A stretch of 64,000 bases of DNA from contig NZ_AP027042.1 of the NCBI RefSeq assembly GCF_027924605.1, positions 2,705,524 through 2,769,523 on the forward strand, read 5' to 3'. The DNA comes from Dyella sp. GSA-30. Lineage in GTDB: Bacteria; Pseudomonadota; Gammaproteobacteria; Xanthomonadales; Rhodanobacteraceae. Both the position numbers and the translations under genes were made by a program. The notes under the pieces were generated by a model, which saw only the letters and a program-made list of their open reading frames with translations, did not search any database and had not been told where the DNA came from. Shown one piece after another: positions 38,897-48,552 of the stretch. Numbering within the stretch: the stretch's first letter is position 1; each line of letters begins with the position of its first letter.

Positions 38897-39397
38897 ATGA
38901 AGCGTCGCGACTCCAACCCCGACGACAAAAAGCCCAAGCGCAGCGCCTACGACAAGGCGCTGGGCCTGTTGGCGCGCCGCGAACACTCGCGTCGCGAACT
39001 GGGCCTGAAGCTGCGCCAGGGCGGCTACGAGGGCGACGAAGCCGGTGCCGCGCTCGACCGCCTGGGCGAGCAGCAGTACCAGGACGACGACCGCTTCGCC
39101 GAAGTGCTGGTGCGCAGCCGGGTGGGACAGGGCTACGGCCCGCAGCGCCTGCGCGCGGAGCTCAAGAGCCACGGCCTGTCCGATGCGCGTATCCGCGAAT
39201 GCCTCGATCAGGCCGAGGTCGACTGGAATGCCTCGGCGGCGACCCAATTGCATCGGCGCTACGGCACAAAACCCCCGGCGGACCCGTCGGAGCGGGCCAA
39301 ACGGGCGCAATTTCTCTTGCGCAGAGGCTTTTCCGCCGCCACAGTACGGAGTGTTACCCACGCCGAAGTGGACGACGCAGCCGACGGAGACGACTGA
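38897..39397 (+). CDS. recX: regulatory protein RecX
   Basis: A protein of 166 residues with the three-helix repeats of RecX: SAYDKALGLLARREHSRREL, LGEQQYQDDDRFAEVLVRSR and GYGPQRLRAELKSHGLS. RecX caps RecA filaments and limits their growth. ATG 38897 is preferred; the frame is open to 38828 through the inverted repeat. It is separated from recA by a foldable spacer and lies 56 bases before alaS. Confidence 0.92.
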   Translation: MKRRDSNPDDKKPKRSAYDKALGLLARREHSRRELGLKLRQGGYEGDEAGAALDRLGEQQYQDDDRFAEVLVRSRVGQGYGPQRLRAELKSHGLSDARIRECLDQAEVDWNASAATQLHRRYGTKPPADPSERAKRAQFLLRRGFSAATVRSVTHAEVDDAADGDD

Positions 39398-39453
39398 TCC
39401 TCGAAGCTGGAGCGTTCGAATGGCGTGTCCCCGCAGCTTGACGCCACGAATCC

Positions 39454-42099
39454 ATGAAAACCGCTGAAATCCGCTCCGCTTTCCTCGATTACTTCCGTTC
39501 CAAAGGCCATACCATCGTGCCGTCCAGCTCGCTGGTTCCCTCCAGCGATCCGACCCTGTTGTTCACCAACTCGGGCATGGTGCAGTTCAAGAACGTGTTT
39601 CTTGGCAGCGAAAAGCTGTCCTATGTACGCGCGGCCGACGTCCAGCGCTGTCTGCGTGCCGGCGGCAAGCACAACGACCTCGATGCCGTGGGCTATACCG
39701 CCCGCCACCATACGTTCTTCGAAATGCTCGGCAACTGGTCGTTCGGCGACTACTTCAAGCGCGACGCGATCGCCTTCGCCTGGGAGCTGCTGACCGACGT
39801 CTTCAAGCTGCCGAAAGAAAAGCTGTGGGTGACCGTCTATCACACCGATGACGAAGCCTTCGATATCTGGAACAAGCAGGTCGGCATTCCGGCCGAGCGC
39901 ATCGTGCGCATTGGCGACAACAAGGGTGCGCCGTTCGCCTCGGACAACTTCTGGCAGATGGCCGACACCGGCCCCTGCGGTCCTTGCACGGAAATCTTCT
40001 ACGACCACGGCGCGGAGATCGCCGGTGGCCCACCCGGCTCGCCGGATGAAGACGGCGACCGTTACATCGAAATCTGGAACCTGGTGTTCATGCAGTTCGA
40101 CCGTGCGCCGGACGGCACGCTGTCGCCGCTGCCGGCGCCCTGCGTCGATACCGGCATGGGTCTGGAACGCCTGGCGGCCGTGCTGCAGCACGTGCATTCC
40201 AACTACGAGATCGACCTGTTCGCGCACCTGATCAAGGTCGCCGCCGAGCTCACCAGCACCGCCGATATCGGCAACAAGTCGCTACGCGTGATCGCCGATC
40301 ACATCCGCGCCTGCTCGTTCCTGATCGTCGATGGCGTACTGCCGTCCAACGAAGGCCGCGGCTATGTGCTGCGCCGTATCATCCGCCGCGCCTTGCGCCA
40401 TGGCTGGATGCTCGGCGTGCGTGGCGACTTCTTCTGGAAGATGGTGCAGCCGCTCGTCGAGGAAATGGGTGAGGCTTATCCGGAGCTTGCCACCAAGCAG
40501 CGCTTTGTCGAAGAGGCCTTGCGTACCGAAGAGCAGCGCTTCGGCGAAACGCTCGAGCACGGCATGCGCGTGTTCGACGAGGTGGCCGGCAAGTCTGGCA
40601 AGACCATTCCCGGTGCCGACGCCTTCCGCCTGTACGACACCTACGGCTTTCCCGTTGACCTTACCGCCGATATCGCGCGCGAACGCGGCCTCGATGTCGA
40701 CATGGCCGGTTTCGAGCAGGCCATGGAAGAACAAAAGGAACGCGGCCGTAAGGGCAGTAACTTCCAGGCCAAGGGCCTGATGCCTGCCGAGCTGGCCAGC
40801 CAGCTCAAACCCACCGAATTCCTCGGCTACGACGCACTGAGTACGCAGGGCGGCAAGGTCGTCGGCATCGTGCGCGACGGCAAGCAGTTCGATCAGTTGA
40901 ACGATGGCGAAGACGCGCTGGTGATTCTCGATCGCACACCGTTCTACGCACAGTCCGGCGGTCAGGTGGGTGATATCGGTACGCTGGTCAGTACGGCGGG
41001 CCGCTTCGACGTAGGCGATACGCTGAAGATGGGCGGTGTGTTCTTTGGTCATGCCGGCCAGTGGCATGGCGGCCAGCCGCTGCGCGTGGGCGACGAGGTC
41101 GCCTCGCATGTGGACGCCAAGCGCCGCCAGGCGATCGTGCTCAATCATTCGGCCACCCATCTGTTGCATTCGGCCTTGCGCAAGCTGCTGGGCGAGCACG
41201 TCGCACAGAAGGGCTCGGAAGTCGCGCCCGAACGTCTGCGATTCGACTTCTCGCACTTCAAACCGCTCAGCCGCGACGAACTCGCGCAGATCGAGGCGAT
41301 GGTCAACGAAGAAGTCCGCCACAACGACACCGCCGAAATCCATCACATGGGCTACGACGAAGCGATCGACTTCGGCGCCATCGCGCTGTTCGGCGAGAAG
41401 TATGGCGATGAAGTGCGTGTGTTGAAGATGGGTGATTTCTCCACCGAGCTTTGCGGCGGTACACATGTGGGCCGTACCGGCGACATCGGCTTGTTCAAGA
41501 TCGTCAGCGAGTCCGGCGTCGCCTCCGGCGTGCGCCGTATCGAAGCGGTCACCGGTGCGGGCGCGCTGGCCTATGTGGCCGAGGAAGAGCGCCGCCTGGG
41601 CGAGTTGTCGCAACTGCTGTCCAGCAGCGGCGATGACGCCGTGGAGAAGCTGCGCCAGGTGTTCGACAAACAGAAAAGGCTCGAGCGCGAGCTGGAATCC
41701 CTGCGCTCCAAGGCGGCCGGTTCGGCCACCGCGGACCTGGCTGCTTCGGCCAAGAACGTCGACGGTATCCGCGTCGTTTCGGCCCGTCTGGAGGGCTTCG
41801 ACGCCAAGGCCCTGCGCGACAGCGTCGACCAGCTCAAGCAGCAGCTTGCCGACTGCGTAGTACTTTTGGCCGGTGCCGCCGACGGCCGTGTGTCGCTCGT
41901 GGCGGGCGTGCATGGCAGCGCCATGGGCCGGATCAAGGCAGGGGACGTGGTTGCCCACGTAGCCGCGCAGATCGAAGGCAAGGGCGGCGGCCGGCCGGAT
42001 ATGGCCCAAGGCGGCGGTAACGATTCGGCACAATTGCCTGCACTTCTCGCAGGTTTGCCTGACTGGATCGGTGCCCGTTTGAGTAGCGCCAAAGCGTGA
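39454..42099 (+). CDS. alaS: alanyl-tRNA synthetase
   Basis: A protein of 881 residues, typical of AlaRS. The class II core shows [18 protein letters not shown] and [19 protein letters not shown]. The editing domain has the zinc set in NHSATHLLH (about residue 566) and [10 protein letters not shown] (about 667). The C-terminal C-Ala domain follows a coiled coil. It charges tRNA(Ala) and clears mischarged Ser and Gly. The 3' end is followed by a small hairpin. Confidence 0.98.
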   Translation: MKTAEIRSAFLDYFRSKGHTIVPSSSLVPSSDPTLLFTNSGMVQFKNVFLGSEKLSYVRAADVQRCLRAGGKHNDLDAVGYTARHHTFFEMLGNWSFGDYFKRDAIAFAWELLTDVFKLPKEKLWVTVYHTDDEAFDIWNKQVGIPAERIVRIGDNKGAPFASDNFWQMADTGPCGPCTEIFYDHGAEIAGGPPGSPDEDGDRYIEIWNLVFMQFDRAPDGTLSPLPAPCVDTGMGLERLAAVLQHVHSNYEIDLFAHLIKVAAELTSTADIGNKSLRVIADHIRACSFLIVDGVLPSNEGRGYVLRRIIRRALRHGWMLGVRGDFFWKMVQPLVEEMGEAYPELATKQRFVEEALRTEEQRFGETLEHGMRVFDEVAGKSGKTIPGADAFRLYDTYGFPVDLTADIARERGLDVDMAGFEQAMEEQKERGRKGSNFQAKGLMPAELASQLKPTEFLGYDALSTQGGKVVGIVRDGKQFDQLNDGEDALVILDRTPFYAQSGGQVGDIGTLVSTAGRFDVGDTLKMGGVFFGHAGQWHGGQPLRVGDEVASHVDAKRRQAIVLNHSATHLLHSALRKLLGEHVAQKGSEVAPERLRFDFSHFKPLSRDELAQIEAMVNEEVRHNDTAEIHHMGYDEAIDFGAIALFGEKYGDEVRVLKMGDFSTELCGGTHVGRTGDIGLFKIVSESGVASGVRRIEAVTGAGALAYVAEEERRLGELSQLLSSSGDDAVEKLRQVFDKQKRLERELESLRSKAAGSATADLAASAKNVDGIRVVSARLEGFDAKALRDSVDQLKQQLADCVVLLAGAADGRVSLVAGVHGSAMGRIKAGDVVAHVAAQIEGKGGGRPDMAQGGGNDSAQLPALLAGLPDWIGARLSSAKA

Positions 42100-42101
42100 A
42101 C

Positions 42102-42119
42102 GGCCGGTTTACACCGGCC
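42102..42119 (+). terminator. hairpin after alaS
   Basis: Stem GGCCGGT/ACCGGCC with loop TTAC directly after the alaS stop. No T tract follows. The rest of 42120-42355 is the long csrA leader, with a GATGC..GCATC stem-loop (about 42289-42310) and GGA within the csrA ribosome site, a feature CsrA can bind. Confidence 0.4.
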
Positions 42120-42355
42120 CGTACGCATTGCGCACGGTACTTCCGCTCGGCTAGTATCGTTTGAATGTTGGTCCCGCCGGTAGCGGTGGGGCCAACGAGG
42201 CGAAGCGTCTTTAACCCGGAACGCGCCGCCTCGTTGCGCCGGGGAAGGCAGTGGGCCTTCGACGGTCGTAATCGTCGAACTACCAGCGGTGATGCTCAGG
42301 GGTGAGGCATCGCAGGTGGCTGGCCTGTGACCATAGCATTCATGGAGTGGCAAAC

Positions 42356-42562
42356 ATGTTGATTCTGACCCGTAGGGTCGGCGAAACCTTGATGATCGGT
42401 GACGAGGTGACCGTCACCGTTTTGGGCGTGAAGGGCAACCAGGTGCGTATCGGCATCAACGCGCCCAAAAACGTAGCCGTGCATCGCGAAGAGATTTACC
42501 AGCGGATCAAGAACGAACACGATCCCGAAGGTGGTCCTTCCGGTGACACAGGTGAGCGCTGA
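42356..42562 (+). CDS. csrA: carbon storage regulator CsrA/RsmA
   Basis: A protein of 68 residues. [18 protein letters not shown] and [20 protein letters not shown] are the canonical CsrA strands; Arg44-region residues (VAVHREE) contact RNA. The homodimer binds GGA motifs in mRNA leaders and blocks or stabilises translation. The start is preceded by GGAG in ATGGAGTGG, which may allow self-binding. It lies between alaS and tRNA-Ser, as in other gammaproteobacteria. Confidence 0.97.
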   Translation: MLILTRRVGETLMIGDEVTVTVLGVKGNQVRIGINAPKNVAVHREEIYQRIKNEHDPEGGPSGDTGER

Positions 42563-42637
42563 CATACATTAAAAGCTTTACCTCGACCGCGCCGGTTTAG
42601 TATCCTTGCCGGCTCCGCAGAGATGCGGAACAAAAAC

Positions 42638-42730
42638 GGAGAGATGCCCGAGAGGCCGAAGGGGCTCCCCTGCTAAGGGAGTATAGGGTCAAAAGCCTTA
42701 TCGAGGGTTCGAATCCCTCTCTCTCCGCCA
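42638..42730 (+). tRNA. tRNA-Ser (anticodon GCU)
   Basis: 93 bases with the CCA end encoded. Acceptor stem GGAGAGA/TCTCTCC with discriminator G, anticodon stem CTCCC/GGGAG around loop CTGCTAA (anticodon GCT), a long variable arm typical of class II tRNA, and T-arm GAGGGTTCGAATCCCTC. It reads AGC and AGU serine codons. Confidence 0.96.
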
Positions 42731-42768
42731 GATACGCAAAAAGCCCCGCAAGGGGCTTTTTGCGTATC
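42731..42768 (+). terminator. terminator abutting tRNA-Ser
   Basis: A perfect 17-bp inverted repeat (42731-42747 and 42752-42768) containing AAAAAGCCCC/GGGGCTTTTT with loop GCAA, starting at the base after the tRNA CCA. Confidence 0.85.
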
Positions 42769-42776
42769 TGGCGGAG
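42752..42776. repeat. 25-bp direct repeat, copy 1 (tRNA-Ser-derived inverted sequence)
   Basis: GGGGCTTTTTGCGTATC plus GGCGGAG; identical to 43013-43037. The following bases to about 42800 continue as an inverted copy of the tRNA 3' end (TGGCGGAGAGAGAGGG then AACCCT). Confidence 0.7.
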
Positions 42777-43012
42777 AGAGAGGGTCAAGAAGAACCCTCA
42801 CGGTTATTCGGCACATCCTGTGCCTCACCCTTCGGGCCATCGGCTGCGCCGATGTTCGCTCCGGCATTCTGCCTCCGCAGTCGACAATTTTGTCTGGAAC
42901 AATTTTGGACAGCCGAAGGCTGGCCCCGAAGCGCGCAGCGCGTAGGGGTGAGGTCCATGGATGGACCTCACAATCCCGAGCGTCACGTAACCGAACGCAC
43001 AACGAAGCCCGA

Positions 43013-43037
43013 GGGGCTTTTTGCGTATCTGGCGGAG
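43013..43037. repeat. 25-bp direct repeat, copy 2
   Basis: Identical to 42752-42776 and 261 bases downstream. It again starts with a terminator half (GGGGCTTTTT) and ends in GGCGGAG, the complement of the tRNA acceptor end. Confidence 0.7.
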
Positions 43038-43067
43038 CGTGGATGAGTGCTTGGCAACACCTCCAAC

Positions 43068-43176
43068 TCGTCATTCCGGCGAAGGCCGGAATCTACTCCT
43101 CAGCGCTTTCGCTTGAGAAATCCTGTCTGACGAGCGAGGTCTGAGGGATAGATTCCGGCCTTCGCCGGAATGACGA
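43068..43176. repeat. REP doublet (REPIN-like), CGTCATTCCGGC family
   Basis: Two perfect 28-base inverted copies (43068-43095 and 43149-43176), each with the palindrome CGTCATTCCGGCGAAGG and partner arm, flanking 53 bases. Such inverted pairs are called REPINs and are usually moved by a RAYT transposase, none of which is present in this window. Confidence 0.85.
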
Positions 43177-43243
43177 ATAGGGGAAGGAGGCAAAGGATGG
43201 AGGCAGCGTGTCAATTGCCAGAGCGTTTGTCAGCTCGATCGAG

Positions 43244-43981
43244 TTACGCGCCTGACGCCACGCTCAACCCACGCAACTCCGCCATATCGGCATCCACACG
43301 CAACACCGACCCATGCTCGTACCAATCCCCCAGCACGATACGCTCGGCGGCTTTACCGTCGACATCGAACCGATGAACCGCGGGCCGATGCGTATGCCCA
43401 TGAATCAACCGATCGACGCCAGCCGCACGCATCGTCTGCGCGACGGCATCGGCATTGACGTCCATGATCGTTTCCATCGTGCTGCCGGTATGCGCACGGC
43501 TGTCCTCTCGCGCCTTGGCGGCAAACGCACGACGGGCTGCCAGCGGCATGGCGAGAATATTGGCCTTCCATTCGGGCGTGCGCACCTGCTTGCGTACGGT
43601 CTGGTAGGCAACGTCATCGGTACACAGCACATCGCCATGCATCAGCAGTGTCGGACGGCCATACAAGTCGTGCACGGTGCCATCGTCCAATAGCGTAAGG
43701 CCGGCGCGCTTGGCGAAATCCTCGCCCAACAGGAAATCGCGATTGCCGACCATGAAGTAGACCGGCACGCCGCTATCACTCAGCGCGCGTGTCGCACGCG
43801 CGATGCGTTGCGGCAGTTCCGCATCGTCGTCGTCGCCGATCCACGCTTCGACCAGGTCGCCGAGTATGTACAAGGCATCTGCCTGCCGTGCTTCGTCGCT
43901 GGCAAGATAGCGTTCGAACAGCTCGGTGATCTGCGGACGCGCGTCGTCCAGATGCAGGTCGGCGATGAACAGCGTAGTCAT
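43244..43981 (-). CDS. lpxH: UDP-2,3-diacylglucosamine diphosphatase
   Basis: A protein of 245 residues with the calcineurin-like metal motifs in order: ADLHLD (Asp8, His10), GDLVEAW, GNRDF, HGDVL and HGHTHRP. LpxH makes lipid X from UDP-2,3-diacylglucosamine, the fourth step of lipid A synthesis, at the inner membrane face. It starts seven bases after the cyclophilin gene, which suggests co-transcription as in other Xanthomonadales. Confidence 0.95.
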   Translation of the reverse strand: MTTLFIADLHLDDARPQITELFERYLASDEARQADALYILGDLVEAWIGDDDDAELPQRIARATRALSDSGVPVYFMVGNRDFLLGEDFAKRAGLTLLDDGTVHDLYGRPTLLMHGDVLCTDDVAYQTVRKQVRTPEWKANILAMPLAARRAFAAKAREDSRAHTGSTMETIMDVNADAVAQTMRAAGVDRLIHGHTHRPAVHRFDVDGKAAERIVLGDWYEHGSVLRVDADMAELRGLSVASGA

Positions 43982-43988
43982 GCGGCCG

Positions 43989-44705
43989 TTAGCCTTTGCT
44001 CTTGGTCTTGGCGGGCTTCTTGGCGGGCGGTGGCGGCGTGGGCGTCGATGCCGGGGCGGCCGGTGCGGTCACCGGCGTGGCAACGGGTGCGGCAGCTTCC
44101 TCGCCCACGACGTTGGCGCTGTTGATGACGACCAGCGGATTGGGCACGTCGCTGGCAAACGGTCCCTGGCCGCGGGTGGGCAGGGCGGCGATCTTGTCGA
44201 CCACATCCATGCCCTTGATCACCTTGCCGAAGACCGCATAGCCCCAGGTCAGGCCGCTCTGGTTACCGGCATAGTCCAGCCGACGGTTGTCGACCAGGTT
44301 GAAGAAGAACTGCGCCGTGCCGGAGTTCGGATCCGCACCTCGCGCCACCGCCACGGTGCCACGCAGGTTGGACAGGCCGTTATCCGCCTCGCTGGGAATG
44401 GCCGAGTGCGTGCGTTTGGGCTGCAACTCGCGCGTATACAGGCCGCCTTGCACCAGATAGCCGGGAATGGCGCGATGCAACACCGTGCCGCTGTAGAAGC
44501 CATCGCGCACGTACTGCAGGAAGTTGGCCACGCTTTTCGGCGCTTTGTCCGGGTAGAGCTCCAGGGTGATATCGCCCTGTGAGGTGTGGATCGCCACCTG
44601 CGGATGCGGCTGGGTATCGAGGGCGGTCGCCGCGGGTTTGGCGGTTTGCGCGGCCAGGCCAAGCGGCAGCATCAGCGATAACGTGGCAAGCAGGAGTCGG
44701 TGCAT
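43989..44705 (-). CDS. periplasmic cyclophilin-type peptidyl-prolyl isomerase
   Basis: A protein of 238 residues. A signal peptide (about 1-21, LPLGLAAQ) precedes a bacterial cyclophilin domain (about 40-205) with GFYSGTVLHRAIPGYLVQGG, NSGTAQFFFNLVDN and GYAVFGKVIKGMDVV. A C-terminal Pro/Ala/Thr-rich tail ends in KKPAKTKSKG. The catalytic Arg is in LHRAIP. An alternative ATG lies at 44729. It probably assists folding of exported proteins. Confidence 0.88.
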   Translation of the reverse strand: MHRLLLATLSLMLPLGLAAQTAKPAATALDTQPHPQVAIHTSQGDITLELYPDKAPKSVANFLQYVRDGFYSGTVLHRAIPGYLVQGGLYTRELQPKRTHSAIPSEADNGLSNLRGTVAVARGADPNSGTAQFFFNLVDNRRLDYAGNQSGLTWGYAVFGKVIKGMDVVDKIAALPTRGQGPFASDVPNPLVVINSANVVGEEAAAPVATPVTAPAAPASTPTPPPPAKKPAKTKSKG

Positions 44706-44796
44706 AACGGATCGGGCGGCGTGAGACATCCGTCCATGATACGCGGCACTGAGCGCGATGTGGCTTAAGCGCACTTTAAGAGCGCGTTGGCACGGC

Positions 44797-46314
44797 TCAG
44801 AACGTGTCGAGCTCCAGCCGCGCGCCCAGGTCGGCCATCGGCGCACGTTCCTGCTCCAGGTCGGCTTCGGTCAGCGGGTGCTGCTCCAGCCAATCGGCGG
44901 GCAGGCTCAGGCGCAAGCGCTGACTGGTCGCGGCCAGGCGCATCTGTGGCAGGGATTCGGCGCGCCGCGCGCGGCGGAACAGCACTGCCAGGCGTAGCAG
45001 GGCCGTGACATGGCGGGCCAGCACGCGATAGCGCTGGGGCAATGCCGAGAACAGCGCCTTGTCCGGTTTGCGCCGATGCGATTGCACGACCGCCGCAAGC
45101 AATTGCTGCTCCTGCCGCGAGAAGCCGGCCAGGTCGGCGTGACGCAGGATATAGGCGCCGTGATGATGGTGTTGGCTATGGGCAATCGCCAGACCGATTT
45201 CGTGCACGCGCGAACACCAGGAAAGCCATTCGCGCGCCTCGCCGTCGAGCTTCCACGCCTTGGCCACCTGGTCGAACAACAGCAGCGCAGTCGACTCGAC
45301 GCGCCGCGCCTGCGCCCGGTCCACGCCATACCGCGCCGCCAACGCATCGATGCTGGCCGTACGCGGATCGCTGCCACCGGCACGGCCAAGCAGATCCCAT
45401 AGTAGCCCTTCGCGCATCGAGCTTTCGCAGATGCGCATGCGCTCGATACCCAACGCGGCAAACGCGGCCTCGAAAATCACTACGCCACCGGCCAATACCG
45501 GCGCACGGTCCTCGGCCAGTCCGGGCAGCTTCAAGGCACTGATCTGGCCTTGGGCGAGCAAAGCCTCGCGCAAAGAAGCCAGCGAGGCCGGCGTGATGCC
45601 GTCATCGGAAAACTTCATGGCCTGGACTACCGAGCCGATGGCCTTGGCGGTGCCTGATGAGCCATAGGCGTCGAGCCAGCCCGCCTCGCGGTATTCCTCG
45701 GCAAACTGTTGCAGCAGCACGCCAATCTCGCCCAGCGCCTTCTGCCAGCGCTTGCGATTGAGCTTGCCGCCAGGGAAGAAACGCATGGTGGAGGCGATAC
45801 AGCCGGCCTGCACGCTTTCGGTCTGCATTGGCGCCAGGCCGCGGCCGATGATGAATTCGGTACTGCCGCCGCCGACGTCGATCACCAGCCGGTTTTCGCG
45901 TGAAGAGGGCAGGTCGTGCGAGGCGCCGAGAAAGATCAGGCGGCCTTCTTCGCGGCCGGAGACGATTTCCACCGGATGCCCCAGCGCGCTTTCGGCGGCG
46001 GTCAGGAAGGCTTGCGGCGAAGCGAGACGGCGCACCGAGTTGGTGGCCACGGCGCGCACGCGCATCGAGGGCACACCGGCGATGCGCTGGCCGAAGCGCG
46101 CGAGGCAGTTGAGCGCACGGGCACGGTGCTCGGCGTCCAGGGTGCCATCGGCACGCAGGCCGGCGGCCATGCGCACGGTTTCACGCAGGCGGTCGATCAC
46201 GCGGGGTTCGCCATGTTCCACCCGCGCCACCACCATGTGATAGCTGTTCGAGCCCATATCCACGGCGGCGATCAGTTCGCCGTCTTTGATCTGAATCTGA
46301 TCGCCTTGGCTCAT
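44797..46314 (-). CDS. ppx: exopolyphosphatase
   Basis: A protein of 505 residues of the Ppx/GppA sugar-kinase/actin fold. AAVDMGSNSYHMVVAR (phosphate 1), RLVIDVGGGSTEFIIG (phosphate 2) and a C-terminal HD-like helical domain with VHEIGLAIAHSQHHHHGAYI are visible. It releases phosphate from the ends of polyphosphate. GppA (pppGpp phosphatase) is the alternative; length and the adjacent ppk1 favour Ppx. Confidence 0.92.
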   Translation of the reverse strand: MSQGDQIQIKDGELIAAVDMGSNSYHMVVARVEHGEPRVIDRLRETVRMAAGLRADGTLDAEHRARALNCLARFGQRIAGVPSMRVRAVATNSVRRLASPQAFLTAAESALGHPVEIVSGREEGRLIFLGASHDLPSSRENRLVIDVGGGSTEFIIGRGLAPMQTESVQAGCIASTMRFFPGGKLNRKRWQKALGEIGVLLQQFAEEYREAGWLDAYGSSGTAKAIGSVVQAMKFSDDGITPASLASLREALLAQGQISALKLPGLAEDRAPVLAGGVVIFEAAFAALGIERMRICESSMREGLLWDLLGRAGGSDPRTASIDALAARYGVDRAQARRVESTALLLFDQVAKAWKLDGEAREWLSWCSRVHEIGLAIAHSQHHHHGAYILRHADLAGFSRQEQQLLAAVVQSHRRKPDKALFSALPQRYRVLARHVTALLRLAVLFRRARRAESLPQMRLAATSQRLRLSLPADWLEQHPLTEADLEQERAPMADLGARLELDTF

Positions 46315-46373
46315 ACGTGGCTCTTGTGGCTACAAGTTGCCGATTCTCGCACGTAGGCGAGTGAAGACGAAGC

Positions 46374-48479
46374 TCACACTTTGGTCGTGGGGCAAATCTT
46401 TTCCAGCAAGATCTGCTGCGCGTTGTGCGGTATGGCATCGCCGGGCTGTGCACGTTGGTAGTGCCCATCGCTGCCGAGCAGCCATGCCTGGGTGTTGTCG
46501 CTCAGGTAATTGGCCAGCGTTTCGTTGTAGACACGTGCCGCCAGCTCGGGATCGAGGATCGGGAAGGCGATCTCGATACGGCGCATGAGATTGCGTTCCA
46601 TCCAGTCCGCACTGGCGCAATAGATTTCCGGCGCGCCATCGTTGGCAAACCAGTACACGCGGCTGTGTTCGAGAAACCGCCCGACGATCGAACGCACCCG
46701 AATGCGCTCGGAGACACCGCGCAGACCGGGGCGGAGCGTGCAGGCACCGCGCACGATCAGGTCGATTTCCACGCCGGCCTGCGACGCGCGATACAGCGCC
46801 TCGATCACATGCGCCTCGTTGAGCGCGTTGAGCTTGGCGACGATGCGGGCCGGCTTGCCTTCCTGCGCGTGCCGGGTCTCGCGCTCGATTTTTTCCATCA
46901 CGCTCTTGTAGAGCGTGAACGGCGAATGCAGCAGGCGCTTGAGTTCGATCATCGGGCCCAGGCCCGAGAGCTGCTGGAAAATCTTGTGCAGGTCTTCGCC
47001 GATATCCGGGTTGGAAGTCATCAAGCCGATGTCGGTATAGGCGCGGCTATTGGCCTGGTGATAATTGCCCGTGGACAAGTGCACGTAGCGGCGCAGCGTG
47101 TCGCCCTCGCGACGCACGATCAGCAGGGCCTTCGCGTGGGTCTTGTATCCGACCACGCCATAGACGACCTGCACGCCGGCTTCCTGCAGACGCGTGGCAA
47201 GCCGGATGTTGGCCTCTTCGTCGAAGCGCGCACGCAGCTCAATCACTACGGTGACGTCCTTGCCGTTGCGCGCTGCCTCGACCAGCAGGTCGACCAGCGG
47301 CGTATCCACGCCGGCGCGATAGAGTGTCTGCTTGATCGCCAGCACGTTCGGGTCCTGCGCCGCCTGCCGCAGCAGGTCGACCACCACGGCGAACGATTCG
47401 TAGGGGTGATGCATCAGGACATCGCGCTGGCGCAGCACGTCGAACTTGCATTTGACGTCGTCGAAGGCGTGCGGTAACTGCGGGGTAAAGCGTGGGAACT
47501 TCAGTTCCGGGCGGTCGAGCTGGTCGTAGATGATGCCGGCACGAATGATATTGACCGGGCCGTTGCAGCGGTAGACGTCGGTGTCTTCCAGTTCGAAGTT
47601 GGCCGTCAGCATGGACACGATCGCCTTGGGGCAATCGCTGCCGATCTCCAGCCGCACCGGCCGCGCATAGCCGCGGCCGAGCAGTTCCTCGCTGAGCGCG
47701 CGCGCCAGGTTGTCCACCTCGGCCTCTTCGACCACCAGCTCGCTGTTGCGGGTGACGCGGAACTGATACGAGCCGGCGACCTTGAAGCCGGGGAAGACCA
47801 AGTCGACGAACGCCTGCAGCAACTCGGCGAGAAACACGTAGTTGTCGCCGGTATCGCAGACTTCATCGGGCATGCGGATGATGCGCGGCAAGGAGCGCGG
47901 CGCGCGCAGCAAGGCCATATGGCCTTCGCGCCCGAATGCATCGCGGCCTTTCAGCACCACGGCAAGGTTCAGCGTCTTGTTGAGAATGCGCGGGAAGGGA
48001 TGCGCGGGATCCAGTCCCAGCGGGGACAGCACCGGCATCACTTCGTTTTCGAAATAGCCCTGCAGCCAGCGACGCTGACGGTCGCTCCAGCGGTCGCGCG
48101 TGAGAAAGTGAATGTCCTCGCGCGCCAGTGCCGGGCCCAGCTCGTCCTGCCAGGTGATGTACTCCTCGGCCACCAGTTCGAGCGCGCGCTTGCGAATGCG
48201 CGTCAACAACTCCCCCGAGGAAATGCCGTCGGGGCCGGGGGCTGCCGAGCCGTAATAGTGGTGATGCTTGAGCATCGCCACGCGCACCTCGAAGAATTCG
48301 TCGAGGTTATTGACGACGATGCTCAGGTAGCGCAGCCGTTCCAGTACCGGAATCTGTTCGTCGCGCGCCTGCGCCAGCACGCGGAAATTGAATTCCAGTG
48401 CAGCGAGTTCGCGGCTGAGGTAGAGCTCAGGTGCGGAGCGGTCGGCGGTGGGCGAGGGTGTTTCGGGTTTACGGCGCAT
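46374..48479 (-). CDS. ppk1: polyphosphate kinase 1
   Basis: A protein of 701 residues. The N-terminal domain opens with LYLSRELAALEFNFRVLAQA. The two PLD-like catalytic domains carry the phosphohistidine segment YVHLSTGNYHQ and a second His in FLEHSRVYWFAND. PPK1 makes polyphosphate reversibly from ATP. ppx follows 59 bases downstream and phoR precedes it, so synthesis, breakdown and phosphate sensing are clustered. Confidence 0.96.
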   Translation of the reverse strand: MRRKPETPSPTADRSAPELYLSRELAALEFNFRVLAQARDEQIPVLERLRYLSIVVNNLDEFFEVRVAMLKHHHYYGSAAPGPDGISSGELLTRIRKRALELVAEEYITWQDELGPALAREDIHFLTRDRWSDRQRRWLQGYFENEVMPVLSPLGLDPAHPFPRILNKTLNLAVVLKGRDAFGREGHMALLRAPRSLPRIIRMPDEVCDTGDNYVFLAELLQAFVDLVFPGFKVAGSYQFRVTRNSELVVEEAEVDNLARALSEELLGRGYARPVRLEIGSDCPKAIVSMLTANFELEDTDVYRCNGPVNIIRAGIIYDQLDRPELKFPRFTPQLPHAFDDVKCKFDVLRQRDVLMHHPYESFAVVVDLLRQAAQDPNVLAIKQTLYRAGVDTPLVDLLVEAARNGKDVTVVIELRARFDEEANIRLATRLQEAGVQVVYGVVGYKTHAKALLIVRREGDTLRRYVHLSTGNYHQANSRAYTDIGLMTSNPDIGEDLHKIFQQLSGLGPMIELKRLLHSPFTLYKSVMEKIERETRHAQEGKPARIVAKLNALNEAHVIEALYRASQAGVEIDLIVRGACTLRPGLRGVSERIRVRSIVGRFLEHSRVYWFANDGAPEIYCASADWMERNLMRRIEIAFPILDPELAARVYNETLANYLSDNTQAWLLGSDGHYQRAQPGDAIPHNAQQILLEKICPTTKV

Positions 48480-48552
48480 GACGCCATTCTGGCCTAAGCA
48501 GCTTTCACGTACATGCCGCAGTGCCGTAAACGTGATGGCCGTTCAGCGACGG

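Larger units (their letters stand above)
42777..43243. other. gene-free stretch after tRNA-Ser
   Basis: No credible gene. It holds the inverted tRNA fragment, the second 25-bp repeat copy, a GGTCCATGGATGGACC palindrome near 42951-42966, and a REP doublet. Open frames here translate antisense tRNA and terminator sequence and are a known source of false proteins. Confidence 0.7.

Noticed and set aside
40282..42033. 583-codon minus-strand frame opposite alaS
   Set aside because: Antisense shadow; alaS is complete and unambiguous.
42120..42355. Possible small RNA gene between alaS and csrA
   Set aside because: Several hairpins are present but no promoter-terminator pair; it is simpler to read it as the csrA leader.
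42673..43074. 133-codon minus-strand frame containing GGERGIRTLDK
   Set aside because: This is translated antisense tRNA-Ser plus terminator, a known source of false proteins in databases.
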